From contig CANBNK010000003.1 of the NCBI GenBank assembly GCA_947371015.1, positions 1 to 64,000 of the forward strand: a DNA stretch of 64,000 nt. Reading direction: 5' to 3'. Source of the DNA: Acetobacteraceae bacterium. Lineage in GTDB: Bacteria > Pseudomonadota > Alphaproteobacteria > Acetobacterales > Acetobacteraceae. The position numbers and the translations under genes were made by a program. This document shows positions 52,491 to 63,087 of this stretch, piece after piece (positions within the stretch are counted from its first letter, which is position 1; every line of letters starts with the position of its first letter). The notes beneath the pieces are model-generated. The model saw only the letters and a program-made list of their open reading frames with translations. It had not been told where the DNA came from and did not search any database.

Positions 52491-53600
52491 TCACATCTCC
52501 GCGTAGGTGCCGTTGCGCCAGACGTAGAAAACGTAGTCCGGCACGGTGACATCGCCCTTCGGCGTAAAGCTGGTCTGCCCCAGCACGCTGCCCCACGGCC
52601 CCTGCCGCTTCAGCGCATCCGCCACCTTGCGGGCATCCACGGTCTTGGCCTTTTCCGCCGCCGCCGCCCAGATCTGCATGGCGCCGTAGGTGTACAGCAC
52701 ATAGCCTTCCGGATCGACATTGCGGGCGCGGAAGCGCTGCACCACCGCGGCTGCCGTGGCGCGCTTGCGCGGGTCGCTGCTGAAGGTCATCAGGCTGCCC
52801 TCGCCGGCGGCGCCGGTGATGGACCAGAACTCATTCGTCACCAGCGCGTCACCGCCGATCAGCGTGGCGTTCAGCCCCTGTTCCTTGGCCTGGCGGATGA
52901 TGAGCCCGGCTTCGGTATAGTAGCCGCCGACATAGATGACCTCGATGCGCTCCTGCTTCATCCGGCTGACGATGGCGCTGTAGTCGCGCTCGCCCGGCGT
53001 GTAGGCGCTGTACAGCGTCTCCTGCTTGCCGGCGGCGTTCATCGCCTTCTTGGTCTCGTCCGCCAGGCCCTTGCCGTACGCGGAGTTATCATGCAGCACC
53101 GCGACGCGCTTATCCTTCATGCTGCGCGCGATGTAGCCGCCGGCGACCATGCCCTGCTGGTCGTCGCGGCCGCACACCCGAAAAGTGTTCCAGCTGCCTT
53201 CATCCGTGTACTTCGGGTTGGTCGAGGCCGGGCTGATCTGCAGCACGCCTTCCTCGCCATAGACCTTGCTGGCGGGAATGGAACTGCCGGAGCAGTAATG
53301 CCCGGCCACCATCGCCACGCGCTGCCCGGCCAGCTTGTTGGCCACGCTGACCGCCTGGCGCGGGTCGCAGGCGTCATCCTCGATGGAGAGCGCCAGTTGC
53401 CGGCCCAGCACGCCGCCACGGGCGTTCAGGTCGGCCACCGCCTGCTGCGCGCCGATCTTCATCTGGTCTCCGGCGGCGGCGTTGCTGCCGGTCATCGGAC
53501 CTGCGCAGGCCACCTTGATGGGGTTGCTGCGATTCTGCGCGAAGGCCGGCAATGCCAGGCCGGACGCGGTGGCGCCCAGTATCAGTCGACGAGTGAACAT
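52491..53600 (-). CDS. Branched-chain amino-acid-type ABC transporter binding protein
   Basis: Periplasmic LivK-like binding protein of 369 residues. Signal peptide MFTRRLILGATASGLALPAF (cleaved after AFA), then SNPIKVACAGPMTGSNAAAG, QAVADLNARGGVLGRQLALS, and [27 protein letters not shown] lies before the ATG at 53600; an upstream in-frame start is poorer. Last gene of the liv-type operon, though a hairpin repeat separates it from livF. The true ligand may be an amino acid, amide or aromatic acid. Confidence 0.9.
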   Translation of the reverse strand: MFTRRLILGATASGLALPAFAQNRSNPIKVACAGPMTGSNAAAGDQMKIGAQQAVADLNARGGVLGRQLALSIEDDACDPRQAVSVANKLAGQRVAMVAGHYCSGSSIPASKVYGEEGVLQISPASTNPKYTDEGSWNTFRVCGRDDQQGMVAGGYIARSMKDKRVAVLHDNSAYGKGLADETKKAMNAAGKQETLYSAYTPGERDYSAIVSRMKQERIEVIYVGGYYTEAGLIIRQAKEQGLNATLIGGDALVTNEFWSITGAAGEGSLMTFSSDPRKRATAAAVVQRFRARNVDPEGYVLYTYGAMQIWAAAAEKAKTVDARKVADALKRQGPWGSVLGQTSFTPKGDVTVPDYVFYVWRNGTYAEM

Positions 53601-53621
53601 GCCCGTTCTCCTTTCTACGTG

Positions 53622-53750
53622 TGATACCGGCACGAGCCCTTGCTCGTGCCGCGGCGCCGAATGGCGCCCGCAACCAGTGTGGCGTAAGCCAAGACGGCGA
53701 AGGCCGGCGCGTCATGCCGAAGGCGTGCCTCCGGCACGACGCGTCTGAGG
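53622..53750 (-). repeat. Dispersed hairpin repeat, copy A
   Basis: Contains the stem GGCACGAGC-CCTT-GCTCGTGCC (53629-53650) and GGCGCCGAATGGCGCCCGC (53653-53671). A related copy of about 110-130 bases lies in opposite orientation at 60010-60140. REP/BIME-like. Here it lies inside the liv-type operon, between livF and the binding-protein gene, where it could modulate relative expression. Confidence 0.65.
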
Positions 53751-53754
53751 GCTC

Positions 53755-54467
<713 letters not shown>

Positions 54468-54471
<4 letters not shown>

Positions 54472-55262
54472 GCCGCTTCGTCCTCGTCGCCTTCGCCGAG
54501 ATAGGCGCTGATGACCTTCGGGTCGGTGCGCACTTCCGCGGGTGTGCCGTCGGCGATCTTGCGGCCATGGTCCAGCACCACGACGTGGTCGCTGATCTTC
54601 ATCACCACGCCCATGTCGTGCTCGATCAGCAGGATGCTGGTGCCCTCGCCGCGGATCTGCAGCAGCAGACTAGAGAGTTCGTCGCTCTCGCGCGGGTTCA
54701 GCCCAGCGGCGGGTTCGTCCAGGCAGAGCAGCGCGGGTTCGGTGCACATGGCGCGCGCGATCTCCAACCGCCGCTGCGCGCCATAAGGCAGCGCGCCGGC
54801 GGGGTCGTCGGCGCGCTCAAGCAGGTGCGTGGCGTTGAGCCAATGCTTGGCGCGCTCCAGCGCATCCGCCTCAGCCGCCGGATAGCGGGAAAGCCCCAGC
54901 ACGGCGCCGATGCCCCAGCCGGTGGCGGCCATCAGCCGGTTGTGCTGCGCCACCAGCAGGTTCTCCAGCACCGTCATGCCCGGGAACAGGCGAATGTTCT
55001 GGAAGGTGCGCGCCACGCCGGCTCGGGCGATGCGATGCCCCGCCAGCTTCTGCAACGCCACCTCGCCGCTCCGACCGAACAGGGTCAGCTTGCCGCCGCT
55101 CGGCCGGTAGAAGCCGGTAATGCAATTGAACACCGTGGTCTTGCCGGCGCCGTTTGGTCCGATCAGCGCGGTGATCTCGCCGCGCCTGGCCTGGAAGGAA
55201 ACCGCATGCACCGCGGTCAGCCCGCCGAAGCGCATGGTCAGTTCGGCAACGTCGAGGATCAT
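54468..55262 (-). CDS. livG: Branched-chain amino-acid ABC transporter ATPase LivG
   Basis: ATPase of 264 residues: Walker A GPNGAGKTTVFNCI, FNCITGFYRPSGGKLTLFG, RTFQNIRLFPGMTVLENLLV, a signature region LPYGAQRRLEIARAMCTEPA and Walker B LLCLDEPAAGLNP, with the LivG tail GRKIADGTPAEV. The ATG at 55262 overlaps the livM stop by one base (TGATG). Confidence 0.96.
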
Positions 55263-56539
55263 CAATGGCCCTCACTGACGTAGTTGCCGCCGATCGCGCG
55301 TTTTTCCCCCAGCGCGATGCTGGGCGTGCGGGTGCCGACCAGGCCGCGCGGCCGCACCACCATGATGACGACCATGGCCGCGCCGAAGATCAGCATGCGC
55401 CACTCCGCCAGGTCGCGGAACAGCTCGGTCCCGCCGATCAGCAGCAGCGCAGCCACCGCGACGCCAAGCTGGCTGCCCATGCCGCCCAGCACGACGATGG
55501 CGAGGATGATGGCGCTTTCGATGAAGGTGAAACTCTCGGGACTCACAAAAGCCTGGCGCGTGGCGAAGAAGCTGCCGGCGAAGCCCGCGAACATCGCGCC
55601 GATGGCAAACGCCGTCAGCTTCGTCACCGTCACGTTGATACCCAGCGCGCGGCAGGCGATCTCGTCCTCGCGCAGCGCTTCCCAGGCCCGGCCGAGCGGT
55701 TGGCGGCGCAAGCGCAGCGTCACCCAGTTGGTCAGCAAGGCCAGGCCGAGGATGAGGTAGTACAGAAAAATCACCCGATGCACCGGGTCGTAGTCCAGGC
55801 CGAAGAAGTCGGCGAAGCCGCCTTCCTCGCTGGTGAAGCTGAGCCCGAACAGGCCGGGGCGCGGAATGCCGGAAAGCCCGTTCGGCCCGCCGGTCAACTC
55901 CGTCCAGTTGGTCAGGACAACACGGATGATTTCGCCGAAGGCCAGGGTGACGATGGCCAGGTAGTCCCCGCGCAGCCGCAGCACCGGGAAACCCAGCAGC
56001 ACCCCGGCAAAGGCGGCAAGGATGCCGGCCAGCGGCAGGCACACCCAAAAACTCAGCCCATAGGTCAGCGACAGCAGCGCGTAGGAATAGGCGCCGACCG
56101 CGTAGAAGGCGACATAGCCAAGGTCCAGCAAGCCCGCGAGGCCAACGACGATGTTCAGCCCCCAGCCGAGCATCACATAGGTCAGCACCAATATGCCGAG
56201 GTCGAGCTCATAGCGTTCGATGAAGGGCAGCCAAGGCAGCAGCAGCGCCAGGCCGAGGAAGAACGGCGCGGCATACTGCCCGGCACGGGCAAGCGGCGCC
56301 GGCAGCGTCAGCCGCGGCAGGCGGCGTCCGGCCAGCAGCAACAGCGCCAGCCGGCCGACGAAGGCCAGCAGCACCAGCCAGGCCACGTCATCCCAGCGGC
56401 CGCGCAGCGCCAGGCCGCCTTCCACCACATCGGTCCGCAGCCCGACCAGCGGGGCAAACAGGCCGAACGCGACCAGCGCCGCCAGCCCGGCGTCGCGAAC
56501 TGCGTGCAGCACGCCGTCGCGTGACGCAACGGGCGTCAT
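55262..56539 (-). CDS. livM: Branched-chain amino-acid ABC transporter permease LivM
   Basis: Permease of 425 residues with about ten membrane segments and the family motifs [60 protein letters not shown] and [20 protein letters not shown]. The N-terminal 100 residues add extra helices, as in longer LivM proteins. ATGA-coupled to livH. Confidence 0.95.
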   Translation of the reverse strand: MTPVASRDGVLHAVRDAGLAALVAFGLFAPLVGLRTDVVEGGLALRGRWDDVAWLVLLAFVGRLALLLLAGRRLPRLTLPAPLARAGQYAAPFFLGLALLLPWLPFIERYELDLGILVLTYVMLGWGLNIVVGLAGLLDLGYVAFYAVGAYSYALLSLTYGLSFWVCLPLAGILAAFAGVLLGFPVLRLRGDYLAIVTLAFGEIIRVVLTNWTELTGGPNGLSGIPRPGLFGLSFTSEEGGFADFFGLDYDPVHRVIFLYYLILGLALLTNWVTLRLRRQPLGRAWEALREDEIACRALGINVTVTKLTAFAIGAMFAGFAGSFFATRQAFVSPESFTFIESAIILAIVVLGGMGSQLGVAVAALLLIGGTELFRDLAEWRMLIFGAAMVVIMVVRPRGLVGTRTPSIALGEKRAIGGNYVSEGH

Positions 56540-57450
56540 ACCTTCTCGACCTCCTGCCGGCCGAGCAGCCCAGAGGGCATCAGCACCAGCGTCAGAATGA
56601 GGATGGAGAAGGCGGCGACATCCTTGTACTGCGCGCTGAAATAGGCGCTCCAGAACGTTTCTATGAGCCCGATCAGCAACCCACCCAGCACCGCGCCAGG
56701 CAGCGACCCGATGCCGCCCAGCACCGCCGCGGTGAACGCCTTCACCCCGGCGAGGAAGCCGATGTAGAAATCGATCACGCCATAGCGCAGCAGGTACATG
56801 CAGCCCGCCACCGCGGCCAGCGCGGCGCCGATGACGAAGGTCAGGCTGATGATCCGGTCGGTGTCGATGCCAAGCAGCGCGGCCATCTTGCGGTCCTGCT
56901 CGCAGGCGCGCATGGCCCGGCCCATCGACGTGCGGGTGACCAGCAGCGTGAAGCCGGCCAGCACCGCCAGCGTGACCACGATGATCAGCATCTGCACATA
57001 GCTGAACTGCACGTTGAAGCCATCGGTCTCCATCAAGGTCACGCCGCCCGGGACCAACGCGCCGATCGGCTTCACCCGCGCGCCCTGCGCCACCTGCACG
57101 TAGTTCTGCAACAGGATGCTCATGCCGATGGCGCTGATCAGCGGCGCCAGGCGGAAGCTGCCGCGCAGCGGGCGGTAGGCCACCCGCTCCACCGTCCAGC
57201 CATACAGCGCGGTCACGCTCATGCCCGCCAGCAGCACCAGCAGCAGCGCGCCAGGCCCGGCGGCGCCACCGCCCAGCCCCAGCAGCAGCGCGGTGATGAG
57301 GGAGACGAAGGCACCGACCATGAAGACATCGCCATGGGCGAAGTTGATCATGCCGATGATGCCATAGACCATGGTGTAGCCCACCGCGATCAGGCCATAG
57401 ATCATGCCCAGCGACACGCCGTTGATCAGCTGCTGCAGCGCGTAGGCCAC
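56536..57450 (-). CDS. livH: Branched-chain amino-acid ABC transporter permease LivH
   Basis: Permease of 304 residues starting with GTG at 57450 ([20 protein letters not shown]). Motifs: [40 protein letters not shown] and [20 protein letters not shown], all LivH. The frame stays open 150 codons further upstream, but that part has no family likeness, and GGGGGA precedes the GTG. First gene of the transporter operon, divergent from the CMD-like gene. Confidence 0.93.
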   Translation of the reverse strand: MAYALQQLINGVSLGMIYGLIAVGYTMVYGIIGMINFAHGDVFMVGAFVSLITALLLGLGGGAAGPGALLLVLLAGMSVTALYGWTVERVAYRPLRGSFRLAPLISAIGMSILLQNYVQVAQGARVKPIGALVPGGVTLMETDGFNVQFSYVQMLIIVVTLAVLAGFTLLVTRTSMGRAMRACEQDRKMAALLGIDTDRIISLTFVIGAALAAVAGCMYLLRYGVIDFYIGFLAGVKAFTAAVLGGIGSLPGAVLGGLLIGLIETFWSAYFSAQYKDVAAFSILILTLVLMPSGLLGRQEVEKV

Positions 57451-57595
57451 GCAGTATCCCCCGTTGTTGGAAGCCTCGGGGCGGAGGCTAGACCATTGAA
57501 AGGTCCATGCAAGCGCTGTGCTGGTACCACTCCGGCAGGTTGCCGGGCGGCGCCGCCCGGCGCATGCTGGCCGCAACGATAAGGAGGAAACCCGC

Positions 57596-58255
57596 ATGAC
57601 CCGATTGCTGCGTGCCGCCTGCCTGGCGGCCGCCCTGGCCACGCCGCTGGCCATTCCCCTGGCCAGCTTCGCCCCCGCCCACGCCCAGGATGCCCGCTTC
57701 CCTACCCTGGCCCCGGCCGAGATGACCGAGGCGCAGACCCGCGTCGCCGCCGCCATCGCCGGCGGCCCGCGCGGCCGCATCGCCGGGCCGTTCAACGCCT
57801 GGCTACGCAGCCCCGATATCGGCGACCGCCTGCAGCGCGTCGGCGAGGGCGTCCGCTTCAAAAGCTCCATCCCGCGCGACCTGAACGAGTTCGCCATCCT
57901 GATCGTCGCCCGCGAGTGGACGGCGCAATATGAATGGTACGCGCATCACCGCCTGGCCATGGAAGCAGGCCTGCCGGAGGCGGTGGCGGCCGACCTGGCC
58001 CAGGGCCGCAAGCCCCGGCGGATGAGCGCCGACCAGGCGCTGGTCTATGACTTCTGCATGCAACTGCACCGCGACCACCAGGTGACGGACGCCACCTTCA
58101 ATGCGGTGAAGGCGCGCTTCGGCGAGCAGGGCGTGATCGACCTGATTGCGGTCAGTGGCTACTACGTCATCGTCTCGATGACGCTGAACACCGCGCAGAC
58201 CCAGCTTCCCGCCGGCGTGCAGCCGCCGCTGCCCGTGCTGCGCCGCCGTTCCTGA
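57596..58255 (+). CDS. Exported carboxymuconolactone-decarboxylase-like protein
   Basis: Protein of 219 residues with a signal peptide (MTRLLRAACLAAALATPLAI, cleaved after AHA). The mature part has GGPRGRIAGPFNAWLRSPDI, NEFAILIVAREWTAQYEWYA, HHRLAMEAGLPEAVA and RFGEQGVIDLIAVSGYYVIV, the CMD/AhpD-like fold without a CxxC. AAGGAGG before the ATG. A cytoplasmic paralogue follows directly. Function is unknown; possibly a lactone or peroxide-related activity in the periplasm. Confidence 0.85.
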   Translation: MTRLLRAACLAAALATPLAIPLASFAPAHAQDARFPTLAPAEMTEAQTRVAAAIAGGPRGRIAGPFNAWLRSPDIGDRLQRVGEGVRFKSSIPRDLNEFAILIVAREWTAQYEWYAHHRLAMEAGLPEAVAADLAQGRKPRRMSADQALVYDFCMQLHRDHQVTDATFNAVKARFGEQGVIDLIAVSGYYVIVSMTLNTAQTQLPAGVQPPLPVLRRRS

Positions 58256-58346
58256 TCCAGGGTCAGCGGGGCCGTACCGTCGGGAGCCCGGCGGCGCGGC
58301 CCGCCCCCTGCACCAACCCACCCTGAGCCGACAAGGACCCCAAGCC

Positions 58347-58907
58347 ATGCGCCTGCCGCCCATTCCCGACGCCGACCGCACGCCCGAACAGCAGCGCGTC
58401 GCCACCGCCATCGCCGCCGGCCCGCGCGGCGACCTGCGCGGCCCGTTCAACGCCCTGCTGCGCAGCCCCGTGGTGGCGGAACGCGTGGCCGTGCTGGGCG
58501 AATACCTGCGGTTCAACACCTCCATCCCGTTCGACCTGAACGAACTGGCCATCCTGGTCACCGGCCGCGCCTGGGATGCGCAGTTCGAGTTCTATGCGCA
58601 TCGCCTGCTGGCGCTGAAGGCCGGGCTGCCGGACGCCATCATCCAGGCCATCGCGGAAGGCCGCCGGCCCGAGGCGATGACCGACGACCAGGACATGGTC
58701 TGGCAATTCGCCAACGAGTTGCACCGCGACCGCAATGCCTCGGACGCCAGCTATGCCCGGGTGAAGGCCCGATTCGGCGAACAGGGCGTCATCGATCTGG
58801 TCGCCGTGATGGGCTACTACTCGCTGGTCGGCATGGTGCTGAACGTGGCCGGCGTGCCGGTGCCGGCCGGTGAGCCGCTGCCGCTGAAGCCACTTACCAA
58901 GGCGTAA
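58347..58907 (+). CDS. Carboxymuconolactone-decarboxylase-like protein, cytoplasmic paralogue
   Basis: Protein of 186 residues, paralogous to the preceding gene without its signal peptide: MRLPPIPDADRTPEQQRVAT, GPRGDLRGPFNALLRSPVVA, NELAILVTGRAWDAQFEFYA and RFGEQGVIDLVAVMGYYSLV align directly. No CxxC. The pair probably arose by local duplication, one copy having a periplasmic location. Confidence 0.87.
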   Translation: MRLPPIPDADRTPEQQRVATAIAAGPRGDLRGPFNALLRSPVVAERVAVLGEYLRFNTSIPFDLNELAILVTGRAWDAQFEFYAHRLLALKAGLPDAIIQAIAEGRRPEAMTDDQDMVWQFANELHRDRNASDASYARVKARFGEQGVIDLVAVMGYYSLVGMVLNVAGVPVPAGEPLPLKPLTKA

Positions 58908-58996
58908 CGCTTCGCCACCACGCACGGGCTGGGGTTACCGCCCGGCCAAGGCTATATCCACGGCGTGGACCCGCGCCGTGGAGGGCGACTGACCGC

Positions 58997-59962
58997 GTGA
59001 ACGCCCGAGCCCCGCGCATCCCCCGCTTCGCCGCCAGGGCGCAGGCGCAGCAGCAATTCCGGCTGCGGCTGCGGGTCTGGGCGCGTCGTCCCGCGCTCCG
59101 GCGGGCGGCGGTGGCTTCGGTTGTCGTCCACCTGGTCTTCGTGGCGGTGTTGATCCTCGCCAACCTGCAATGGCAGCAACGCCACCAGGCCAATGCCCCG
59201 GCCCCGGCCGAAGTGGAAATGGTGTGGCGCGGCGGCGCCCCGGAAATGCCGGGGCAAAACGTTCCCGACCGCCCCGCCGATGCCTTCGCGCCGCCCGGCG
59301 ATGAAGCGCTGCCGGTGCCGCCGCCGGCCAGCGCGCCGCCGCCCGCGCCAGCCTCGCCCGCGCCGGAAGCCGCGCCGCCGCCCTTGCCACCGCCGGCCGC
59401 GCCCAGCCCCACCGGGGAATTGCCGCCGCCGCCACCTCCGGCGCCGCCGCAACCGCGCCGGCAGCAGGCACAGCCTGCCCCTCCGCGCCAGGTGCAGCCG
59501 CAGCAGCAAAGCTTCCCGCAGCTGGACTACGTCCCCGGCCCGTTCACCGCCGGCCCGCCCGCACCACCCTTGCCCAGCGGCCGCCCCGGCGAGCGCAGCG
59601 AACGCGACCAGGCCGGCATCCCCGGCCGCGGCCGGCTGGACGCCAACCCGTCATCCGACCTGCAGGCCAGCCGCAACCTGGGGCCGGATTGGCGCAACCA
59701 GTTCCGCCGCTGGGTGGATGACAACAAGCGCTACCCAACCAACGCCGTGGCCATGGGGCATCAGGGGCCGGTGACGGTGCGTATCCTCGTCGGCCTGGAT
59801 GGCCGGGTGCGCACGGTCAGTATGGTCGGGCCGAACGACTCGCCGTTCCTGAACTCCAACCTGATGAACATGTTCCGCAACGCGCAACTGCCGCCGCTGC
59901 CACCCGGCGCCGACCCGGCCGGGGAGACCATCACCTTCACCATGCGCTACATCCTGTACTGA
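58997..59962 (+). CDS. TonB-family energy transducer-like protein
   Basis: Protein of 321 residues starting with GTG. One membrane anchor (VASVVVHLVFVAVLILANLQ, residues 39-58) follows a basic N-terminus; a long proline/alanine spacer (about 90-180) crosses the periplasm; the C-terminal domain has RRWVDDNKRYPTNAVAMGHQ, GPVTVRILVGLDGRVRTVSM and RYILY, a TonB-like fold. No exbB, exbD or TonB-dependent receptor is adjacent. A strong terminator follows. Confidence 0.85.
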   Translation: MNARAPRIPRFAARAQAQQQFRLRLRVWARRPALRRAAVASVVVHLVFVAVLILANLQWQQRHQANAPAPAEVEMVWRGGAPEMPGQNVPDRPADAFAPPGDEALPVPPPASAPPPAPASPAPEAAPPPLPPPAAPSPTGELPPPPPPAPPQPRRQQAQPAPPRQVQPQQQSFPQLDYVPGPFTAGPPAPPLPSGRPGERSERDQAGIPGRGRLDANPSSDLQASRNLGPDWRNQFRRWVDDNKRYPTNAVAMGHQGPVTVRILVGLDGRVRTVSMVGPNDSPFLNSNLMNMFRNAQLPPLPPGADPAGETITFTMRYILY

Positions 59963-60003
59963 TACCTGCGGCCAAGTTCCTTGGCCGTTGGTATCAGCTT
60001 TTT
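59959..60003 (+). terminator. Rho-independent terminator of the tonB-like gene
   Basis: CTGATACC...GGTATCAG encloses a second stem CGGCCAAG-TTC-CTTGGCCG, followed by CTTTTTCTT. The stem includes the stop codon of the TonB-like gene. Strong and well placed. Confidence 0.88.
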
Positions 60004-60009
60004 CTTACC

Positions 60010-60140
60010 CTCAGTCGCCGTGCGGAACGCACGCCTTTAGCGTGACGCGGAAACCTCCGGTTTCCTTGGCTTCGCGGCACTTGCCGCGGGCGCCATTCGG
60101 CGCCTCGGCACGACGCAAAGCCTCGTGCCGTCGGTATTTG
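60010..60140 (+). repeat. Dispersed hairpin repeat, copy B
   Basis: Inverted copy of the repeat at 53622-53750: it shares GCGGGCGCCATTCGGCGCC (60086-60104), the GGCACGAC/CTCGTGCC stem (60107-60129), and stretches around GGCTTCGCGG and AACGCACGCC. It fills the gap between the convergent TonB-like and methyltransferase genes. Confidence 0.6.
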
Positions 60141-60181
60141 GCGCGACGGCGGCAGCGCCGCGCCGGCGCGGTCGCCCGGTG

Positions 60182-60937
60182 TCAGCGGGGGGCAGCTTCC
60201 AGCCGCAACTCCCGGGTGCGGTACTTCGCCACGCTGCCACCGGCCGGCACCTTCTGCAGCACCAGGAAGTAGCTGTGGTTCTTGCGGGCGTGGACCTGCT
60301 TCAGCAACCGCGCCACGCCGGCCTTGTTGGACCGCATCAGCACGAACAGGTCGCGCGCATAGAAGCCAAGTTCGGCGAATCCGCCCAGCAGTTGCACATG
60401 CGTCAGCTCCTGCCGGTTGGCGGAAACCTCGTCCTGGCACTTGACGATGAAGATGCCGTGGTCGCGCAGTACCCGCCGCGCCTCCACTGCCGCCGCCAGA
60501 TACAGGTCCAGCACCGCCTGGTGCCAGCGGGCCGTCGGCGGGGCTTCGTCGCCATTGCTGTAGTAGCTGCGGAACTGGGCGTGGCTGCCCTGGCCGCCGC
60601 GGGTCGCCGCCTTGCCGCGCAACAGGCCCTCCAGATAGGGCGGGTCCAGCACCAGCGCGTCCAGGCTGGCATCGGCATAGGGCAGCGCCCGGCAGTCCAC
60701 GCCATCGGCCAGGTCGGTGGCCAGCAGCCTGTAGCGGCCCGGCGGCACCTGCTTCCAGAACACGCCGGAGCCGTAGGTCACATCCGCCACGGTGGCGCCA
60801 TCCGGCACATGCAGCGCCAGTACCTGCGGAAACAGCTCCGCATTGCCGCCGATATGGGCGGACTGCACCACATCCGCGGTTGCCACGCCGGATTGGCGGC
60901 GGCGCGGCGCCGCGGGCGGCACCTCGGCTTCGCTCAC
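60182..60937 (-). CDS. Orphan DNA methyltransferase
   Basis: SAM-dependent DNA methylase of 251 residues: motif I region [20 protein letters not shown], an acidic motif II (LLATDLAD) and catalytic motif [17 protein letters not shown] (DPPY), consistent with N6-adenine or N4-cytosine methylation. No restriction enzyme or recognition-subunit gene is adjacent. Its ATG overlaps the aat stop (ATGA), an odd coupling of a DNA methylase to a protein-degradation gene. Target sequence unknown. Confidence 0.82.
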   Translation of the reverse strand: MSEAEVPPAAPRRRQSGVATADVVQSAHIGGNAELFPQVLALHVPDGATVADVTYGSGVFWKQVPPGRYRLLATDLADGVDCRALPYADASLDALVLDPPYLEGLLRGKAATRGGQGSHAQFRSYYSNGDEAPPTARWHQAVLDLYLAAAVEARRVLRDHGIFIVKCQDEVSANRQELTHVQLLGGFAELGFYARDLFVLMRSNKAGVARLLKQVHARKNHSYFLVLQKVPAGGSVAKYRTRELRLEAAPR

Positions 60938-61590
60938 CCGCGTAGCGCCCGTATCGCGGCTTCAAGCTCGACGGGGTCCGGCGCCACCAGCCAGCGCGCC
61001 GGGGTCTCGATGGCCCGGGCCAGGCGGCGCTTGTAGTCGGCGCGGGCCAGTTCCTCGGTGCCGAACTGGGCCAGGTGCTCGGTCAGGAATTGGGCGTCCA
61101 GCAGCTGGTAGCCGCAGAGTTTTAGCCGCGCCACCAAGTGCACCAGCGCCACCTTGGACGCATCCCGCGCGCGCGAAAACATGCTCTCGCCGAAGAAGGC
61201 GGCGCCGACGGCAACGCCGTAGAGGCCGCCAACCAGCTCCCCATCCGCCCAGGTTTCCACCGAATGCGCGTGGCCCTGCTGGTGAAGCGTGGTGAACAGG
61301 CCCTCGATCTCGGCATTGATCCAGGTGTCCTGCCGGCCGGGCGCCGGCGCGGCACAGGCCTGGATCACCCGCGAAAAGCAGGCGTCGGCGGTCACGGTGT
61401 AGGGGCCGTGCAGCACCGTGCGCGCCAGCCGGCGGGGTAGGTGGAAGCCCTCAAGTGGGATGACGCCGCGGCGTTCAGGGTCCAGCCAATACAACCGCGC
61501 GGTGTCGCGCCCTTCCGCCATGGGGAACAGGCCGGCGCGATAGGCGCGCAGCATCAATTCCGGGGTCAGGTCGATATGGCGGCGGCTCAC
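60934..61590 (-). CDS. aat: Leucyl/phenylalanyl-tRNA-protein transferase
   Basis: N-end-rule enzyme of 218 residues that adds Leu or Phe to basic N-termini, marking proteins for ClpS/Clp[82 protein letters not shown] and [20 protein letters not shown] are all diagnostic. Length normal. Lies downstream of accC on the same strand. Confidence 0.96.
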   Translation of the reverse strand: MSRRHIDLTPELMLRAYRAGLFPMAEGRDTARLYWLDPERRGVIPLEGFHLPRRLARTVLHGPYTVTADACFSRVIQACAAPAPGRQDTWINAEIEGLFTTLHQQGHAHSVETWADGELVGGLYGVAVGAAFFGESMFSRARDASKVALVHLVARLKLCGYQLLDAQFLTEHLAQFGTEELARADYKRRLARAIETPARWLVAPDPVELEAAIRALRG

Positions 61591-61667
61591 CGGTGCAGTA
61601 TGCGCCGCCTGGCGGGCCGCTTGCTACCCCTGCCGCCCCCGGCTTGTTTCAACGCGCAGAGCCGCGG

Positions 61668-61740
61668 CTTCAATCCGCGCGGAGACCCTACCTTCAATCC
61701 GCGCGGAGACCCGCGACTTCAATCCGCGCGGAGACCCGCG
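61668..61740 (-). repeat. Triplicated accC 3' end
   Basis: Three copies of CTTCAATCCGCGCGGAGACCC begin at 61668, 61692 and 61717 (spacings 24 and 25). On the minus strand the unit encodes the last accC codons (GLRAD and stop); the right-most copy is the real gene end and the other two are downstream duplicates. Confidence 0.85.
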
Positions 61741-63068
61741 ACGAACTTCTCCAGCCAATGGATGGTGTAGTCCCCCGCCACGAACTCCGGCGCCTCCATG
61801 ATGGCCCGGTGCAGCGGCAGGGTGGTCTTGATCCCCTCCACCACCATCTCGTTCAGGCTGCGGCGCATCCGCGCGATGGCTTCCGGCCGGGTAGCGGCAT
61901 GCACCACCAGCTTGGCCACCAGGCTGTCGTAGTTCGGCGGCACCGAATAGCCGCTGTACAGCGCGCTATCCACCCGCACGCCAAGCCCGCCCGGCGCATG
62001 GTACATGGTCACCCGGCCCGGCGAGGGCGCGAAGGTGTCGGGGTCCTCGGCGGTGATACGGCATTCGATGGCGTGGCCATGGAAGCGCACATCCTCCTGG
62101 GTGTAGCCCAGCGGTTCGCCGGCGGCGACGCGAAGCTGTTGCTTCACCAGGTCCACGCCGCAGACCATCTCCGTCACCGGATGCTCCACCTGCAGGCGGG
62201 TGTTCATCTCGATGAAGCAGAACTGGCCGTCCTGCCACAGGAACTCCAGCGTGCCGGCGTTGCGGTAGCCCAGGTCCTTCAGCGCCCGGGTCACCTGGGC
62301 GCCCAGCGCGTCGCGGTCGGCGGTGGTCAGCACCGGGCTGCCCGCTTCCTCCACCAGCTTCTGGTGGCGGCGTTGCAGCGAACAGTCGCGCTCGCCGAAA
62401 TGCACCACATTGCCGTAGCTGTCGGCCATCACCTGCAATTCGATGTGGCGCGGCTTGTCCAGGTACTTTTCCAGGTAGACCGCGTCGTTGCCGAAGGCGG
62501 CCTTGCTCTCGGTGCGGGCGACGCGCCAGGCTTCCTCGATCTCGGAAGCGTCATGCGCCACCTTCATGCCGCGCCCGCCACCGCCGGCGGCGGCCTTGAT
62601 CAGCACCGGGTACATCACCTCCTCGGCGACGGCCCGCGCCTCCTCCAGCGTCGCCAATTCGCCGAGGGAGCCAGGTACCAGCGGCACGCCCAGGCGCCGC
62701 ATCGCGTCCTTGGCGGCGATCTTGTCGCCCATCATGCGGATATGCGCGGCGGTCGGCCCGATGAAGGCCAGGCCATGCGCCTCCACCATCTCGGCGAAGT
62801 TGGCGTTCTCGGAGAGGAAGCCATAGCCGGGATGGATCGCCTCGGCGCCGGTGATGGCGGCGGCGGAAAGGATGGCCGGCACATTCAGGTAGCTGTCGCG
62901 CGCCGATGGCGGGCCGATGCAGACGCTCTCATCCGCCAGCCGCACATGCATGGCGGCGGTATCGGCGGTGGAATGCACCGCCACGGTGCGGATGCCCATC
63001 TCCTGGCAGGCGCGATGGATGCGGAGCGCGATCTCGCCGCGATTGGCGATCAGCACCTTCTTGAACAT
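61719..63068 (-). CDS. accC: Acetyl-CoA carboxylase biotin carboxylase subunit
   Basis: ATP-grasp enzyme of 449 residues that carboxylates biotin on AccB. MFKKVLIANRGEIALRIHRA, AEAIHPGYGFLSENANFAEM, the glycine-rich ATP lid KAAAGGGGRGMKVAHDASEI, VEHPVTEMVCGVDLVKQQLR and GHAIECRITAEDP are conserved. Forms accB-accC with aroQ upstream. Its final codons are tandemly duplicated beyond the stop. Confidence 0.97.
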   Translation of the reverse strand: MFKKVLIANRGEIALRIHRACQEMGIRTVAVHSTADTAAMHVRLADESVCIGPPSARDSYLNVPAILSAAAITGAEAIHPGYGFLSENANFAEMVEAHGLAFIGPTAAHIRMMGDKIAAKDAMRRLGVPLVPGSLGELATLEEARAVAEEVMYPVLIKAAAGGGGRGMKVAHDASEIEEAWRVARTESKAAFGNDAVYLEKYLDKPRHIELQVMADSYGNVVHFGERDCSLQRRHQKLVEEAGSPVLTTADRDALGAQVTRALKDLGYRNAGTLEFLWQDGQFCFIEMNTRLQVEHPVTEMVCGVDLVKQQLRVAAGEPLGYTQEDVRFHGHAIECRITAEDPDTFAPSPGRVTMYHAPGGLGVRVDSALYSGYSVPPNYDSLVAKLVVHAATRPEAIARMRRSLNEMVVEGIKTTLPLHRAIMEAPEFVAGDYTIHWLEKFVAGLRAD

Positions 63069-63087
63069 CGGAATCGGCCGGGCCCGC

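Noticed and set aside
61668-61740. Possible CRISPR-like short array
   Set aside because: Three near-adjacent copies with almost no spacer, derived from the accC end; no cas genes nearby.
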